Source: Rhodospirillales bacterium
Lineage (GTDB): Bacteria; Pseudomonadota; Alphaproteobacteria; JAEULC01
Direction: 5' to 3'
Assembly: GCA_016792605.1 (NCBI GenBank)
Contig: JAEULC010000161.1
Location: 1-38,724, forward strand
Length of the DNA stretch: 38,724 nt
The notes under the pieces were generated by a model. The model was not told the DNA's origin, made no database searches, and saw only the letters and a program-made list of their open reading frames with translations. A program made the position numbers and the translations under genes. Below are positions 1 to 7,191 of this stretch, piece by piece; the stretch's first letter is position 1; each line of letters begins with the position of its first letter.

Positions 1-521
1 TGGATCAGGTCGCCCGACTTCACCACCATGCCGGCGACGCAGATCTCGTGGCCGAAATCGACCACGTCGGCATAGGCGTGCGACGGGGTGATGCGGCCGG
101 CGATGAACTGGAAGCCCGGCGCCACCGCGTGCAGGTCGCGCACGCCGCCGTCGGTCACCACCCCCAGGCAGCCGAGCGACTGGTGGATGGTCGAGTTCAC
201 CTCGCCCCAGAAGGCCCCGAAGCCGCGCCGCGCGCCGTCGAGGTCGGCGATGGTGACGACGCGGGGCGCAGGGACGCTCGCCACGTACTCGTAGTATTTC
301 AGCCGGTTCTCCTTTCCGGGCTTGCCGGGCTGGGTCGAGCGCAGCGTCGCGGTGCAGGCGAACCCCACCATCGACGGCAGTTCGGGGAACGCGCAGACCA
401 GCGGCTCCTGGGTCCAGAACTGGGTGCGGTACTTGCTGTCGATCATCTCCAGCGCGTTGCAGATCGACGGCGTGTCGAGCTTCACGAGCGCGTCGAACTG
501 CTCCTTGGTCACGGCAGGCAT
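1..521 (-). CDS. RraA-like family protein (3' end outside window)
   Basis: The first 173 codons of a minus-strand gene are visible; it runs off the left edge. The protein begins MPAVTKEQFDAL and carries the RraA / HMG-CHA aldolase signature LGVVTDGGVRDL followed by a GRITPSHAYADVV stretch and a C-terminal V..GDL motif. RraA-fold proteins include RNase E inhibitors, but most family members outside enterobacteria are class II pyruvate aldolases or oxaloacetate decarboxylases, where the Arg-Asp pair binds substrate and metal. The ATG (521-519) is preceded by a strong GGAGGAG ribosome site at about 527-533. It is divergent from the TPR gene at 629. Given the hydroxy-acid genes downstream, an aldolase or decarboxylase role is more likely than an RNase E regulator, but that is inference. 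Family assignment is firm; substrate unknown. Confidence 0.85.
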   Translation of the reverse strand, partial: MPAVTKEQFDALVKLDTPSICNALEMIDSKYRTQFWTQEPLVCAFPELPSMVGFACTATLRSTQPGKPGKENRLKYYEYVASVPAPRVVTIADLDGARRGFGAFWGEVNSTIHQSLGCLGVVTDGGVRDLHAVAPGFQFIAGRITPSHAYADVVDFGHEICVAGMVVKSGDLI

Positions 522-590
522 CGGAACTCCTCCAGGAAGATTCGGACGGAACGGCGAAGTCGGCGGCACTGTAGCAACGCCGCCGGGATA

Positions 591-619
591 TGGACAGCGC
601 GCGACCGCGCCGCTAGCGT
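591..619 (+). promoter_or_regulatory. Candidate promoter for the TPR/glycosyltransferase gene
   Basis: TGGACA (591-596) and TAGCGT (614-619) are separated by 17 bases. The -10 sits inside GCTAGCGT, close to the GCTANA-type -10 of alphaproteobacterial housekeeping promoters. A start about seven bases downstream would fall almost on the ATG at 629, and no Shine-Dalgarno sequence lies between, so the message may be leaderless. Confidence 0.4.
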
Positions 620-628
620 GCGGCCCGC

Positions 629-2941
629 ATGACCGGGACCGTGCCGCAGGCCGACACCGCGCTGCTCGCCCAGGGCGAACGGCTGCTGGCGCGCGGCCAT
701 GCCGAGGCTGCGCTGGCCGCGTTTCGCGCCGCGCGCGGGCCCCTGGCCGAGGACGGGCTGGCGCGCGCCTGGCTGGCGCTCGATGACGCCGCGCGCGCGC
801 TGGCGCACGCCGACGCCGCCGTCGCCGCGCTTCCGATCGCAGCGATCCACGCCAACCGGGCGACCGTGCTGCTGCGGCTCGATCGCCTCGACGCCGCGCG
901 CGAAGCGGCCGACAAGGCCCTGGCGCTGCATCCCTCGCAGCCGCGCGCGCGCGCCGTGGTCGCGGCGATCGACGGCGTGCCCTGGGCCCCTGCGGCGGAA
1001 AAGCCGGCGTTGCCGCCGGGCGCCGAGGCGATGCTGGCGCAGCAGGGCGGCGCGCTGCTGGTCGGCGTCGCCTGGCGGTCGGATCGCGCGCGCGATCCCG
1101 TGCTCGACGATCCGCCGGGAACCCCCGGCGCGGCGCGCGTCGACGTCCCGCTGTCGCTCTGCCTGCGGTTCCTGGCACTCTACGGGGCGCGGCTGGTCCT
1201 GTTGCGCCGCGGGCCGCCCGATCCCGCGACGATGCGCCTCGCGACCCTGGGAATCGTGGTCGATCCTTGCGGGCCGCTGGGGCTGGACGAGGCCCAGCTC
1301 GCTGGCCTGATCGCGCGCCTGCACCTGGTCGTGTCGGTCGATGGGCGTGCCGCCGAGCTGGCCGGGCTGCTCGGCCGTCCGGGCCTGGTGCTGTTGCCCA
1401 GCGGCATGGCGGCGCGCTGGCCGGAAAATGCCGATGGGCCCGAGCGCCGGTCGGTGCGGGCGATCCGCCAGCAGAAGCCCGGCGAATGGGAGCCGGTGCT
1501 GCACCAGGCGGCCCAGGCGGTCATGGCCCTGCTGAAGCAGCGCCCAGCCGAGATCCGCAAGGCGGCCGGGCCGGCCGAGGCGGCGCAGGCCCAGGCAGCG
1601 ATGGCCGAGGGGCATCGCCGCCACGCCGCGGGCGACGCGAACGGTGCTGCCCTGCTGTGGAGCCGCGCGCTGCTGCTCGATCCCGGCCAGGCCGCGGCCT
1701 GGGCCAATCTCGGCGTCATGATGCGCACCATCGACGATCCCGCCGCCGCGATCGCCTGCTACCGCCAGGCGATCGGCATCGGCGGCGTGAACCCCGGCAC
1801 GCTCGGCAACCTGGCGAACGCGCTGAAGGACCTGGACCTGCTGCCCGAGGCGATCGCGGCGCACGAGCAGGTGCTGGCGATGGAGCCGGGCAAGCCGTCG
1901 CACCACCACAATTACGGCATCGCGCTGCGCCAGGCCGGGCGCTATCGCGACGCCATCGCGGCGTTCGAGCGCACGCTGGCGATCAGCCCGGGGCTCAAGA
2001 CCGTGTGCTGGGACCTGGCCTTGGCGCGGCTGCAGGTCGGCGATTTCGCCCAGGGCTGGCCGCTCTACGAGTCGCGCTGGGACCTCGGCGACATTTCTCT
2101 CCCGGCTCTCGCCGCGCCGCTCTGGCGCGGCGAAGACCTCAGCGGCAAAACGATCCTGCTGCACAGCGAGCAGGGCTTCGGCGACGCCATCCAGTGCGTG
2201 CGCTACGCCGGGGCACTGAAGGCGCGCGGCGCCGCGCGGGTGGTGCTGGACTGCAAGCCGCCCCTGGAGCGGCTGTTCGCGACCGTGCCCGGCGTCGACG
2301 CGATCGCGCCGCGCGGCCAGGCGCTGCCGCCGCACGACGTCCATTGCCCGCTGAACAGCCTGCCCGGGCTCTTTGGCACCGACACGACGAACATCCCCGG
2401 CGCGATCCCCTTCCTGCGCGCGCCGGAGGACGGCGCCGGGAAGTTCGCAACGGCGCTGGCGCTGGCCGGCACGCGCCTCAAGCTCGGCATCGTCTGGTCG
2501 GGCAGCGTGACTTTCAAGGACAACCACCACCGCGCGACGACGCTGGCGCGCTTCCTGCGCCATTTCGCGCTGCCCGAGGTCTGCCTGTTCAGCCTGCAGA
2601 AGGGGCCGCCCGAGGCAGAGCTGCGCGCGCTCGGTCCCGACGCGCCGCTGGTCGACCTGGCGCCGCTGATCGACGACTTCGCCGACACGGCGGCGGTGAT
2701 CGGCCAGCTCGACCTGGTGCTGATGACCGACAGCTCGGTCGCGCATCTCGCCGGCGCGCTCGGGGCGCCGGTGTGGGTGCTGCTGCCGCACCACGCGCAC
2801 TGGCTCTGGCTCGAGAACGACCGCGACGCGACGCCCTGGTACCCGTCGATGCGCTTCTTCCGCCAGGCGCGCGCCAATGACTGGGACGCGCCCTTCGCCG
2901 CGGCGGGCGAGGCGCTGGCATCGCTCGCCCGCAGCCGGTGA
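629..2941 (+). CDS. TPR protein with degenerate and intact GT9-like (heptosyltransferase-type) domains
   Basis: A 770-residue protein. Residues 1-120 are TPR-like helices rich in Ala and Leu. Residues about 145-300 resemble a glycosyltransferase family 9 C-terminal half (GVAWRSD, then IARLHLVVSVDGRAAELAG, then GRPGLVLLPSG). Residues about 310-470 hold clearer TPR units (AAAWANLGVMMRTIDD; HHHNYGIALRQAGRYRDAI). Residues about 475-770 form a complete GT9-like domain with LHSEQGFGDAIQ, LGIVWSGS near 620 and MTDSSVAHLAGALGAPVW near 699. The two GT9-like parts align with each other, including the end (IRQQKPGEWEP against FRQARANDWDA), so the protein looks like an internal TPR-GT duplication whose first copy has decayed: the conserved TDSS is SVDG there. 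TPR-GT9 proteins are thought to modify proteins or surface glycans in the cytoplasm; the acceptor is unknown. No signal peptide. No clear ribosome site before the ATG. Confidence 0.85.
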   Translation: MTGTVPQADTALLAQGERLLARGHAEAALAAFRAARGPLAEDGLARAWLALDDAARALAHADAAVAALPIAAIHANRATVLLRLDRLDAAREAADKALALHPSQPRARAVVAAIDGVPWAPAAEKPALPPGAEAMLAQQGGALLVGVAWRSDRARDPVLDDPPGTPGAARVDVPLSLCLRFLALYGARLVLLRRGPPDPATMRLATLGIVVDPCGPLGLDEAQLAGLIARLHLVVSVDGRAAELAGLLGRPGLVLLPSGMAARWPENADGPERRSVRAIRQQKPGEWEPVLHQAAQAVMALLKQRPAEIRKAAGPAEAAQAQAAMAEGHRRHAAGDANGAALLWSRALLLDPGQAAAWANLGVMMRTIDDPAAAIACYRQAIGIGGVNPGTLGNLANALKDLDLLPEAIAAHEQVLAMEPGKPSHHHNYGIALRQAGRYRDAIAAFERTLAISPGLKTVCWDLALARLQVGDFAQGWPLYESRWDLGDISLPALAAPLWRGEDLSGKTILLHSEQGFGDAIQCVRYAGALKARGAARVVLDCKPPLERLFATVPGVDAIAPRGQALPPHDVHCPLNSLPGLFGTDTTNIPGAIPFLRAPEDGAGKFATALALAGTRLKLGIVWSGSVTFKDNHHRATTLARFLRHFALPEVCLFSLQKGPPEAELRALGPDAPLVDLAPLIDDFADTAAVIGQLDLVLMTDSSVAHLAGALGAPVWVLLPHHAHWLWLENDRDATPWYPSMRFFRQARANDWDAPFAAAGEALASLARSR

Positions 2942-2948
2942 ACGCGTT

Positions 2949-2977
2949 TTGACCCTTCCAGCGCGCTTTGCTAAGCA
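2949..2977 (+). promoter_or_regulatory. Candidate promoter for the NTF2-like/GNAT pair
   Basis: TTGACC (2949-2954), a 17-base spacer and TAAGCA (2972-2977) lie in the 72-base gap after the TPR gene. The -35 is good; the -10 is weak against TATAAT but sits in GCTAAG, which fits the alphaproteobacterial GCTANA form. Confidence 0.4.
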
Positions 2978-3013
2978 GGCGCCGCCGTTTCCACCACGCA
3001 GGACTGCACCCAG

Positions 3014-3424
3014 ATGCGCGCCCGGACCGAGACGCTGATCAAGGCCTATTACGACCGCTTCAATGCCCGGGACGTCGACGGATTCCTCGATCTGCTCGCC
3101 GGCACGGTGGTACACGAGATCAGCCAGGGCGGGACGGAGAAGGGCAAGCCCGCGTTCCGCAGGTTCCTGGGTCACATGAACGAGTGCTACCGCGAAAAGG
3201 TGAAGAACCTCGCGGTCATGACCTCGCCCGACGGCAGGCGCGCGGCGGCGGAGTTCGACCTCGCCGGCACCTACCTCAAGACCGACGGCAAGCTGCCCAG
3301 GGCGAAGGGCCAGCGCTACAAGCTGCGCGTCGGCGCCTTCTTCGAGGTCAAGCGCGGCAAGATCGCGCGCGTCGCGAACCACTACAACATGAAGGACTGG
3401 CTGAAGCAGGTCGGCGGGAGATAG
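3014..3424 (+). CDS. SnoaL/ketosteroid-isomerase-like (NTF2-fold) protein
   Basis: A 136-residue protein of the size and pattern of single-domain NTF2-fold proteins: an N-terminal helix (LIKAYYDRFNARDVDGFLDLL), then strands containing VVHEISQGG, GTYLKTDG and a final strand pair GAFFEVKRGKIARVANHYN. The family covers isomerases, cyclases, dehydratases and many proteins of unknown role; conserved His and Asp residues (HEI, NHYN) could line the pocket. The next gene, a GNAT acetyltransferase, starts 7 bases after its stop, so the two are probably co-transcribed. The ATG was chosen because it gives the normal family N-terminus; the ribosome site is weak (AGGA, about 10 bases upstream). Substrate cannot be predicted. 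Confidence 0.8.
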   Translation: MRARTETLIKAYYDRFNARDVDGFLDLLAGTVVHEISQGGTEKGKPAFRRFLGHMNECYREKVKNLAVMTSPDGRRAAAEFDLAGTYLKTDGKLPRAKGQRYKLRVGAFFEVKRGKIARVANHYNMKDWLKQVGGR

Positions 3425-3431
3425 GCCCGCC

Positions 3432-4040
3432 ATGGCCCTGCGCATCGTCCGCCTGCGCGGGTCCGAGATCCTGGCGCGCCAGGACGACCTCGCGCGGCTG
3501 CGCATCGAGGTGTTCCGCGACTTCCCCTATCTCTACGAGGGCAGCCGGGAATACGAGGCCGCCTACATCCGCACCTATGTCGAGGCCAGGGACTCGGTGC
3601 TGGTCGCGGCGATCGACGGCGACCGCATCGTCGGCGCGTCCACCGCCCTGCCGATGGCGGAGGCGATGGAGGAATGCATCCGGCCCTTCGCTGAGAACGG
3701 CTACGACATCGCCCGGATCTTCTATTTCGGCGAATCGGTGCTGCTGAAGCCCTATCGCGGCCAGGGCATCGGCGTGCGCTTCTTCGCGGAGCGCGAGGCG
3801 GCCGCGCTGGCGCATCCCCAGGTCGAGATCACCGCGTTCTGCGCCGTCGAGCGCCCGTCGGACCACCCGATGCGCCCGGCCGGCTACGTGCCGCTGGATG
3901 CGTTCTGGGCGCGGCGCGGCTACGCGAAGCATCGCGAGCTGGTCGCCCGCTTCCATTGGCGCGACCTGGGCGAGCGCGAGGAATCGACCAAGCCGCTATC
4001 CTTCTGGCTCAAGCGCCACGAGCGCCGGCCTCAGGCGTAG
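3432..4040 (+). CDS. GNAT family N-acetyltransferase
   Basis: A 202-residue protein with the GNAT fold. The acetyl-CoA pyrophosphate loop is visible as LLKPYRGQGIGVRFFAERE (R/Q-x-x-G-x-G/A form) near residues 112-130, preceded by the strand IARIFYFGESV. The N-terminal half (LRIEVFRDFPYLYEG, YVEARDSVLVAAIDGDRIVGAST) is like a GNAT subgroup found beside metabolic genes in proteobacteria. A GGAGA ribosome site lies just before the ATG, overlapping the end of the upstream NTF2-like gene. Its last 10 bases overlap, tail to tail, the minus-strand methionine synthase gene. The acceptor amine is unknown. Confidence 0.85.
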   Translation: MALRIVRLRGSEILARQDDLARLRIEVFRDFPYLYEGSREYEAAYIRTYVEARDSVLVAAIDGDRIVGASTALPMAEAMEECIRPFAENGYDIARIFYFGESVLLKPYRGQGIGVRFFAEREAAALAHPQVEITAFCAVERPSDHPMRPAGYVPLDAFWARRGYAKHRELVARFHWRDLGEREESTKPLSFWLKRHERRPQA

Positions 4041-5047
4041 CGTTCCCGGGCCAGCTTGGCGCCGGCGCCCAGCGCCTCGAGCTTCTTCAGCGCGATCTCC
4101 CGGTCCATCGGCGCCAGGCCGCAGTTCGTGCAGGCGAAGATGCGGTCCTTCGGCACGAACTTCATCGCCAGGCCGATCGTGTCGGCGACCTCCTGCGGCG
4201 TCTCGACGATGTTGGACGCGACGTCGATCACGCCCACCAGTACGTCCTTGCCCTCGAGCAGCCTCATCATGTCGGGCGGGACGTGGGAGTGGATGCATTC
4301 CAGCGAGACCTGCTTCACGCGGCTCTTGGCCAGCGCCGGGAAGAACTCCTCGTACTGGCGCCATTCGCCGCCCAGCGTCTTCTTCCAGTCCAGGTTCTGC
4401 TGGATGCCGTAGCCGTAGCAGATATGCACGGCCGTGGTGCATTTCAGCCCGTCGATGGCGCAGTGCAGGCAGTCGATGCCCCAGGTGCCGGCCTCCTTGG
4501 TGAAGGCGTTGAAGGCCGGCTCGTCGAACTGGATCACGTCGACCCCGTCGGCCTCCAGCGCGCGCGCCTCCTTGTTCAGCAGCTCGGCGAAGGCCATCGC
4601 CATCTTCACGCGGTCGCCGTAGTGGCTGTCGGCGACCGTGTCGACGATGGTCATCGGACCGGGCAGGGTGAACTTCAGCTTCTTCTTGGTGTGCGCGCGG
4701 GCGATCTTCGCCTCGGGATGGGCGCGGCCCTTGAGCGACAGCTTGCTGACGACCTGGGGCACCATCGCGTCATAGCGGTTGTTGCGGATGCCCATCTTCA
4801 CCTTGTGCTCGCGGTCGATGCCGTCGACGAACTCCAGGAAGCCATGGACGAAGTGCTGCCGCGACTGCTCGCCGTCGCTGACGATGTCGAGGCCGGCGTC
4901 CTCCTGCGCCTTGAGCCAGAACAGGGTCGCGTCGCGCTTGGCGATCTCGCGCTCCTTGCCCTCGGACTTCCACTGCGGCCACAGCTTGTCGGTCTCGGCC
5001 AGCCAGAACGGCTTGGGCAGGCTGCCGGCGAGCGTCGCTTCGAACAT
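4031..5047 (-). CDS. Cobalamin-independent methionine synthase, short MetE-like form
   Basis: A 338-residue protein corresponding to the C-terminal catalytic barrel of MetE only; full-length MetE is about 750 residues. Zinc ligands of the family are present as HIC (in AVHICYGYG), E in SLECIHSH and C in FACTNCGLAP. The N-terminus FEATLAGSLPKPFWLAE and the segment DIVSDGEQSRQHF are typical of stand-alone MetE-like proteins. These transfer a methyl group to a thiol acceptor such as homocysteine; donors differ between subfamilies and may not be methyltetrahydrofolate. An in-frame extension to 5191 exists, but the ATG at 5047 has a strong GGAGAAGG ribosome site and gives the family N-terminus. The gene diverges from the DeoR-type regulator and could share its control region, so a role in the neighbouring catabolic cluster is possible. 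Confidence 0.88.
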   Translation of the reverse strand: MFEATLAGSLPKPFWLAETDKLWPQWKSEGKEREIAKRDATLFWLKAQEDAGLDIVSDGEQSRQHFVHGFLEFVDGIDREHKVKMGIRNNRYDAMVPQVVSKLSLKGRAHPEAKIARAHTKKKLKFTLPGPMTIVDTVADSHYGDRVKMAMAFAELLNKEARALEADGVDVIQFDEPAFNAFTKEAGTWGIDCLHCAIDGLKCTTAVHICYGYGIQQNLDWKKTLGGEWRQYEEFFPALAKSRVKQVSLECIHSHVPPDMMRLLEGKDVLVGVIDVASNIVETPQEVADTIGLAMKFVPKDRIFACTNCGLAPMDREIALKKLEALGAGAKLARERYA

Positions 5048-5150
5048 GGTCCTTCTCCCCCCTTGTGCTTTCGTTGGTCCGCAGCCTGCCTGCCAGTGTG
5101 GCGACAGACAATACACGTCCTGTTGTTGCAGCGCGAAGCACGCAATGAGC

Positions 5151-5176
5151 GTTTCTGCGCGTTTTCGACAGGTTTT
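5151..5176 (+). promoter_or_regulatory. Candidate DeoR-type operator (helically phased GTTTT repeats)
   Basis: GTTTC (5151), GTTTT (5161) and GTTTT (5172) recur at 10- and 11-base spacing, that is, on one face of the helix. Short T-rich direct repeats of this kind are typical of DeoR/GlpR-family operators. The third copy overlaps the -35 TTGACA, so bound repressor would block the promoter of its own operon. The assignment is inferred from position and spacing. Confidence 0.4.
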
Positions 5177-5204
5177 GACAAATTCTGGCACCCCTGCCTA
5201 GGAT
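5175..5204 (+). promoter_or_regulatory. Promoter of the DeoR/acid-sugar operon
   Basis: A perfect TTGACA (5175-5180), 18-base spacer and TAGGAT (5199-5204) precede the TTG start of the regulator by about 20 bases. The -35 overlaps the last phased GTTTT repeat. Confidence 0.55.
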
Positions 5205-5224
5205 CGTCCAGGGGAGAGCACCGC

Positions 5225-6052
5225 TTGGCCGCAACCACGAGCGCTGAGGTCGCACCGGCGCGGGACCTGATCCCGGCGCAGCGCCGCGCGCTGATCCTGG
5301 ACCTGATCCGCGACCGCAACGGCGCGTCGATCGCCGAGCTGGCGGAGCATCTCGCCGCGTCGGAATCGACCGTGCGCCGCGACCTCGACTACCTGACCGA
5401 CCAGGGCTACATCGAGCGCAGCCATGGCGGCGCCATGGTCAAGGACGCGCCGCGCACCACCTTCGAGCCGCAATACGAGATCGGCTCGCGCACCCACCAG
5501 GCCGAGAAGGCGGCGATCGGCGCCGCGGCGGCGACGCTTGTCGAGCCGGGGCAGAGCGTGATCTTCGACTCGTCCTCGACCGTGCTCGAGGCGGCCCAGG
5601 CGGTGGCGCGGCGCGGGATCGCGCTGACCGCCGTCACCAACGACCTCAACATCGCCAGCGCGCTGGCGGCCCAGCCGCAGGTCAGGGTCATCGTGCCGGG
5701 CGGCACGCTGCGTCCCGGCTCGTTCTCGCTGGTCGGCGAGCCGGGCATGGACTTCCTCGGCGGACTGCATGTCGACCTGGCGCTCATCGGCATCCAGGCG
5801 CTTTCCGGGCTCAAGCTCGCCGACAGCTCGATCGAGATCGCGGCGATGAAGCGGCGCATGATCGACGCCGCGCGGCAGGTCGTGCTGCTGGCGGATTCCT
5901 CGAAGTTCCAGCAGACCTCGTTCCGCGAGGTCTGCGACATGGGCAAGGTGTCGCGAGTGCTGACCGACGAGCGCCTGCCGGCGCGCGACCGCAAGGCGCT
6001 CGACAAGGTCGGCGTCGCGGTGACGGTCGTGGCGGCGGGCAAGCGGCGATGA
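5225..6052 (+). CDS. DeoR/GlpR family transcriptional regulator
   Basis: 275 residues, the usual family length. Residues about 16-70 form the DeoR winged helix: PAQRRALILDLIRDR, then IAELAEHLAASESTVRRDLD and the wing YIERSHGGAM. The C-terminal DeoR sensor domain (residues about 90-260) has IFDSSSTVLEA, VTNDLNIASAL, VPGGTLRPGS and ADSSKFQQTSF, typical of regulators that sense phosphorylated sugars or acids. The open frame continues far upstream, but no ATG fits; TTG at 5225 is the best start, with an AGGGGAG ribosome site and the promoter just before it. The stop overlaps the kinase start (ATGA). As first gene of the operon it is probably autoregulated, and its likely inducer is a phosphorylated intermediate made by the kinase next door. 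Confidence 0.9.
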   Translation: MAATTSAEVAPARDLIPAQRRALILDLIRDRNGASIAELAEHLAASESTVRRDLDYLTDQGYIERSHGGAMVKDAPRTTFEPQYEIGSRTHQAEKAAIGAAAATLVEPGQSVIFDSSSTVLEAAQAVARRGIALTAVTNDLNIASALAAQPQVRVIVPGGTLRPGSFSLVGEPGMDFLGGLHVDLALIGIQALSGLKLADSSIEIAAMKRRMIDAARQVVLLADSSKFQQTSFREVCDMGKVSRVLTDERLPARDRKALDKVGVAVTVVAAGKRR

Positions 6053-7191
6053 AGACCTCGGTCACGCCCCTGGTGCGCCGTCGCGTGGCGCTGGTCGCCG
6101 ACGACCTTACCGGCGCGCTCGATGCCGCGGCGCCGTTCGCCGACGCCAAGGCACCGGTGGCGGTGCAGCTCGCCGGTGCGCCGCTGCCGGCAGCGCGCGG
6201 CTCGATCGCCATCGACGCGGCCACACGCGGCGGCACGCCGGCGCAGGCGGAAGCCGCGGCGATGCGGGCCGCGCCGTTGCTCAGGATGGCCGATACGGCG
6301 TTCCGCAAGATCGATTCCCTGCTGCGCGGCCACGCCGCCGCCGAGATCGCCGCCACAGCACGGGCCGGGGGCTTTGCCAGCGTGATCGTGGCGCCGGCTT
6401 TCCCCGCCCAGGGACGGATCATGCTGCAGGGCCGGCAATATGCGCGGCACGCCGACGGTGCATGGCGCCTGGTCGACCGCGACCTGATGGCCGAGCTGGG
6501 CGCCTGCGGCCTCGCCCCGCGATCGGCGATCGCGGCCGATCTCGCGGGCGGCGGCGTCTTCGTGTGCGATGCCGAGTTCGACTCGGACCTCGCGGCAATC
6601 GCTGCCGCCCGGTCGCGCCTGAAGCTCCCTGTCCTGTGGTGCGGCACATCAGGCCTGGCGCGGGCATTGGCGCACGACCTGGCGGGGCCGGCCCCGCTGC
6701 CGACCGGGCCGACGCTCGGCGTCATTGGCTCGCCGCATCCTGTCACGGCGGCGGAGATCGCCGCGCTGGAAGCGGCCGATCCTGCAGCCGTCGTCCGCGT
6801 GGCGTCGGCGGATGCGATCGACGGTGCGGTCGCGCAGGCGGCCCATCGCCTGGCGCAGGGCGCTTCGGTGCTGGTGACGCTGGCGCTGGCCCCACAGTCC
6901 GCGGCCGAGGCCCTGGCCGTGCTGCATCGCCTGGCCGCGGGGGCCATTGCGCTGAAGCCGGCGTCGCTGTTCGCCAGCGGCGGCGACACGCTGGCGGCGC
7001 TGGCGCGGGCGGCCGGGGCGGACCATCTCGCCGTGACCGGCGAGGCGATGCCCGGCCTGCCGCTGTCCAGACTTGTCGGCGGCGGCTGGGACGGGCTCGC
7101 CGTGCTCTCCAAGTCGGGCGCCTTCGAGGGCGCCGACATCCTGTTGCAGCTCTTTTCCGGTTCGAAGGAGGCCAAGCGTGCCCGCGCATAG
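6049..7191 (+). CDS. Four-carbon acid sugar kinase family protein (DUF1537, OtnK/DtnK-like)
   Basis: A 380-residue two-domain kinase. The N-terminal substrate domain has VADDLTGALDAAAPF near residues 15-30 and RKIDSLLRGH near 86-95. The C-terminal nucleotide domain has ASGGDTLAALARAAG and GLPLSRLVGGGWDGLAVLSK, both standard for the family. Characterised members phosphorylate D-threonate, L-threonate, D-erythronate or related acids at the 4-position. It is a little shorter than the usual 400-430 residues, with short loops rather than a lost domain. It overlaps the regulator by 4 bases and the PdxA2-like gene by 14. A kinase followed directly by PdxA2 is the known D-threonate/D-erythronate arrangement (phosphorylation, then oxidative decarboxylation to dihydroxyacetone phosphate). 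Exact substrate unproven. Confidence 0.88.
   Translation: MKTSVTPLVRRRVALVADDLTGALDAAAPFADAKAPVAVQLAGAPLPAARGSIAIDAATRGGTPAQAEAAAMRAAPLLRMADTAFRKIDSLLRGHAAAEIAATARAGGFASVIVAPAFPAQGRIMLQGRQYARHADGAWRLVDRDLMAELGACGLAPRSAIAADLAGGGVFVCDAEFDSDLAAIAAARSRLKLPVLWCGTSGLARALAHDLAGPAPLPTGPTLGVIGSPHPVTAAEIAALEAADPAAVVRVASADAIDGAVAQAAHRLAQGASVLVTLALAPQSAAEALAVLHRLAAGAIALKPASLFASGGDTLAALARAAGADHLAVTGEAMPGLPLSRLVGGGWDGLAVLSKSGAFEGADILLQLFSGSKEAKRARA

Noticed and set aside
509-3505. 998-residue open frame on the minus strand
   Set aside because: Arg/Gln/Ala-rich low-complexity translation antisense to the TPR/GT9 gene; a typical GC-skew shadow with no recognisable domains.
3956-5224. Long in-frame extension upstream of the DeoR regulator
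   Set aside because: It is antisense to the methionine synthase gene; only the part from the TTG at 5225 carries DeoR domains, with promoter and ribosome site just before it.
5048-5224. Riboswitch (SAM type) in the leader of the MetE-like gene
   Set aside because: No SAM-I, SAM-II or cobalamin-type conserved core or supporting stems could be found; the region is better explained by promoter and operator elements.
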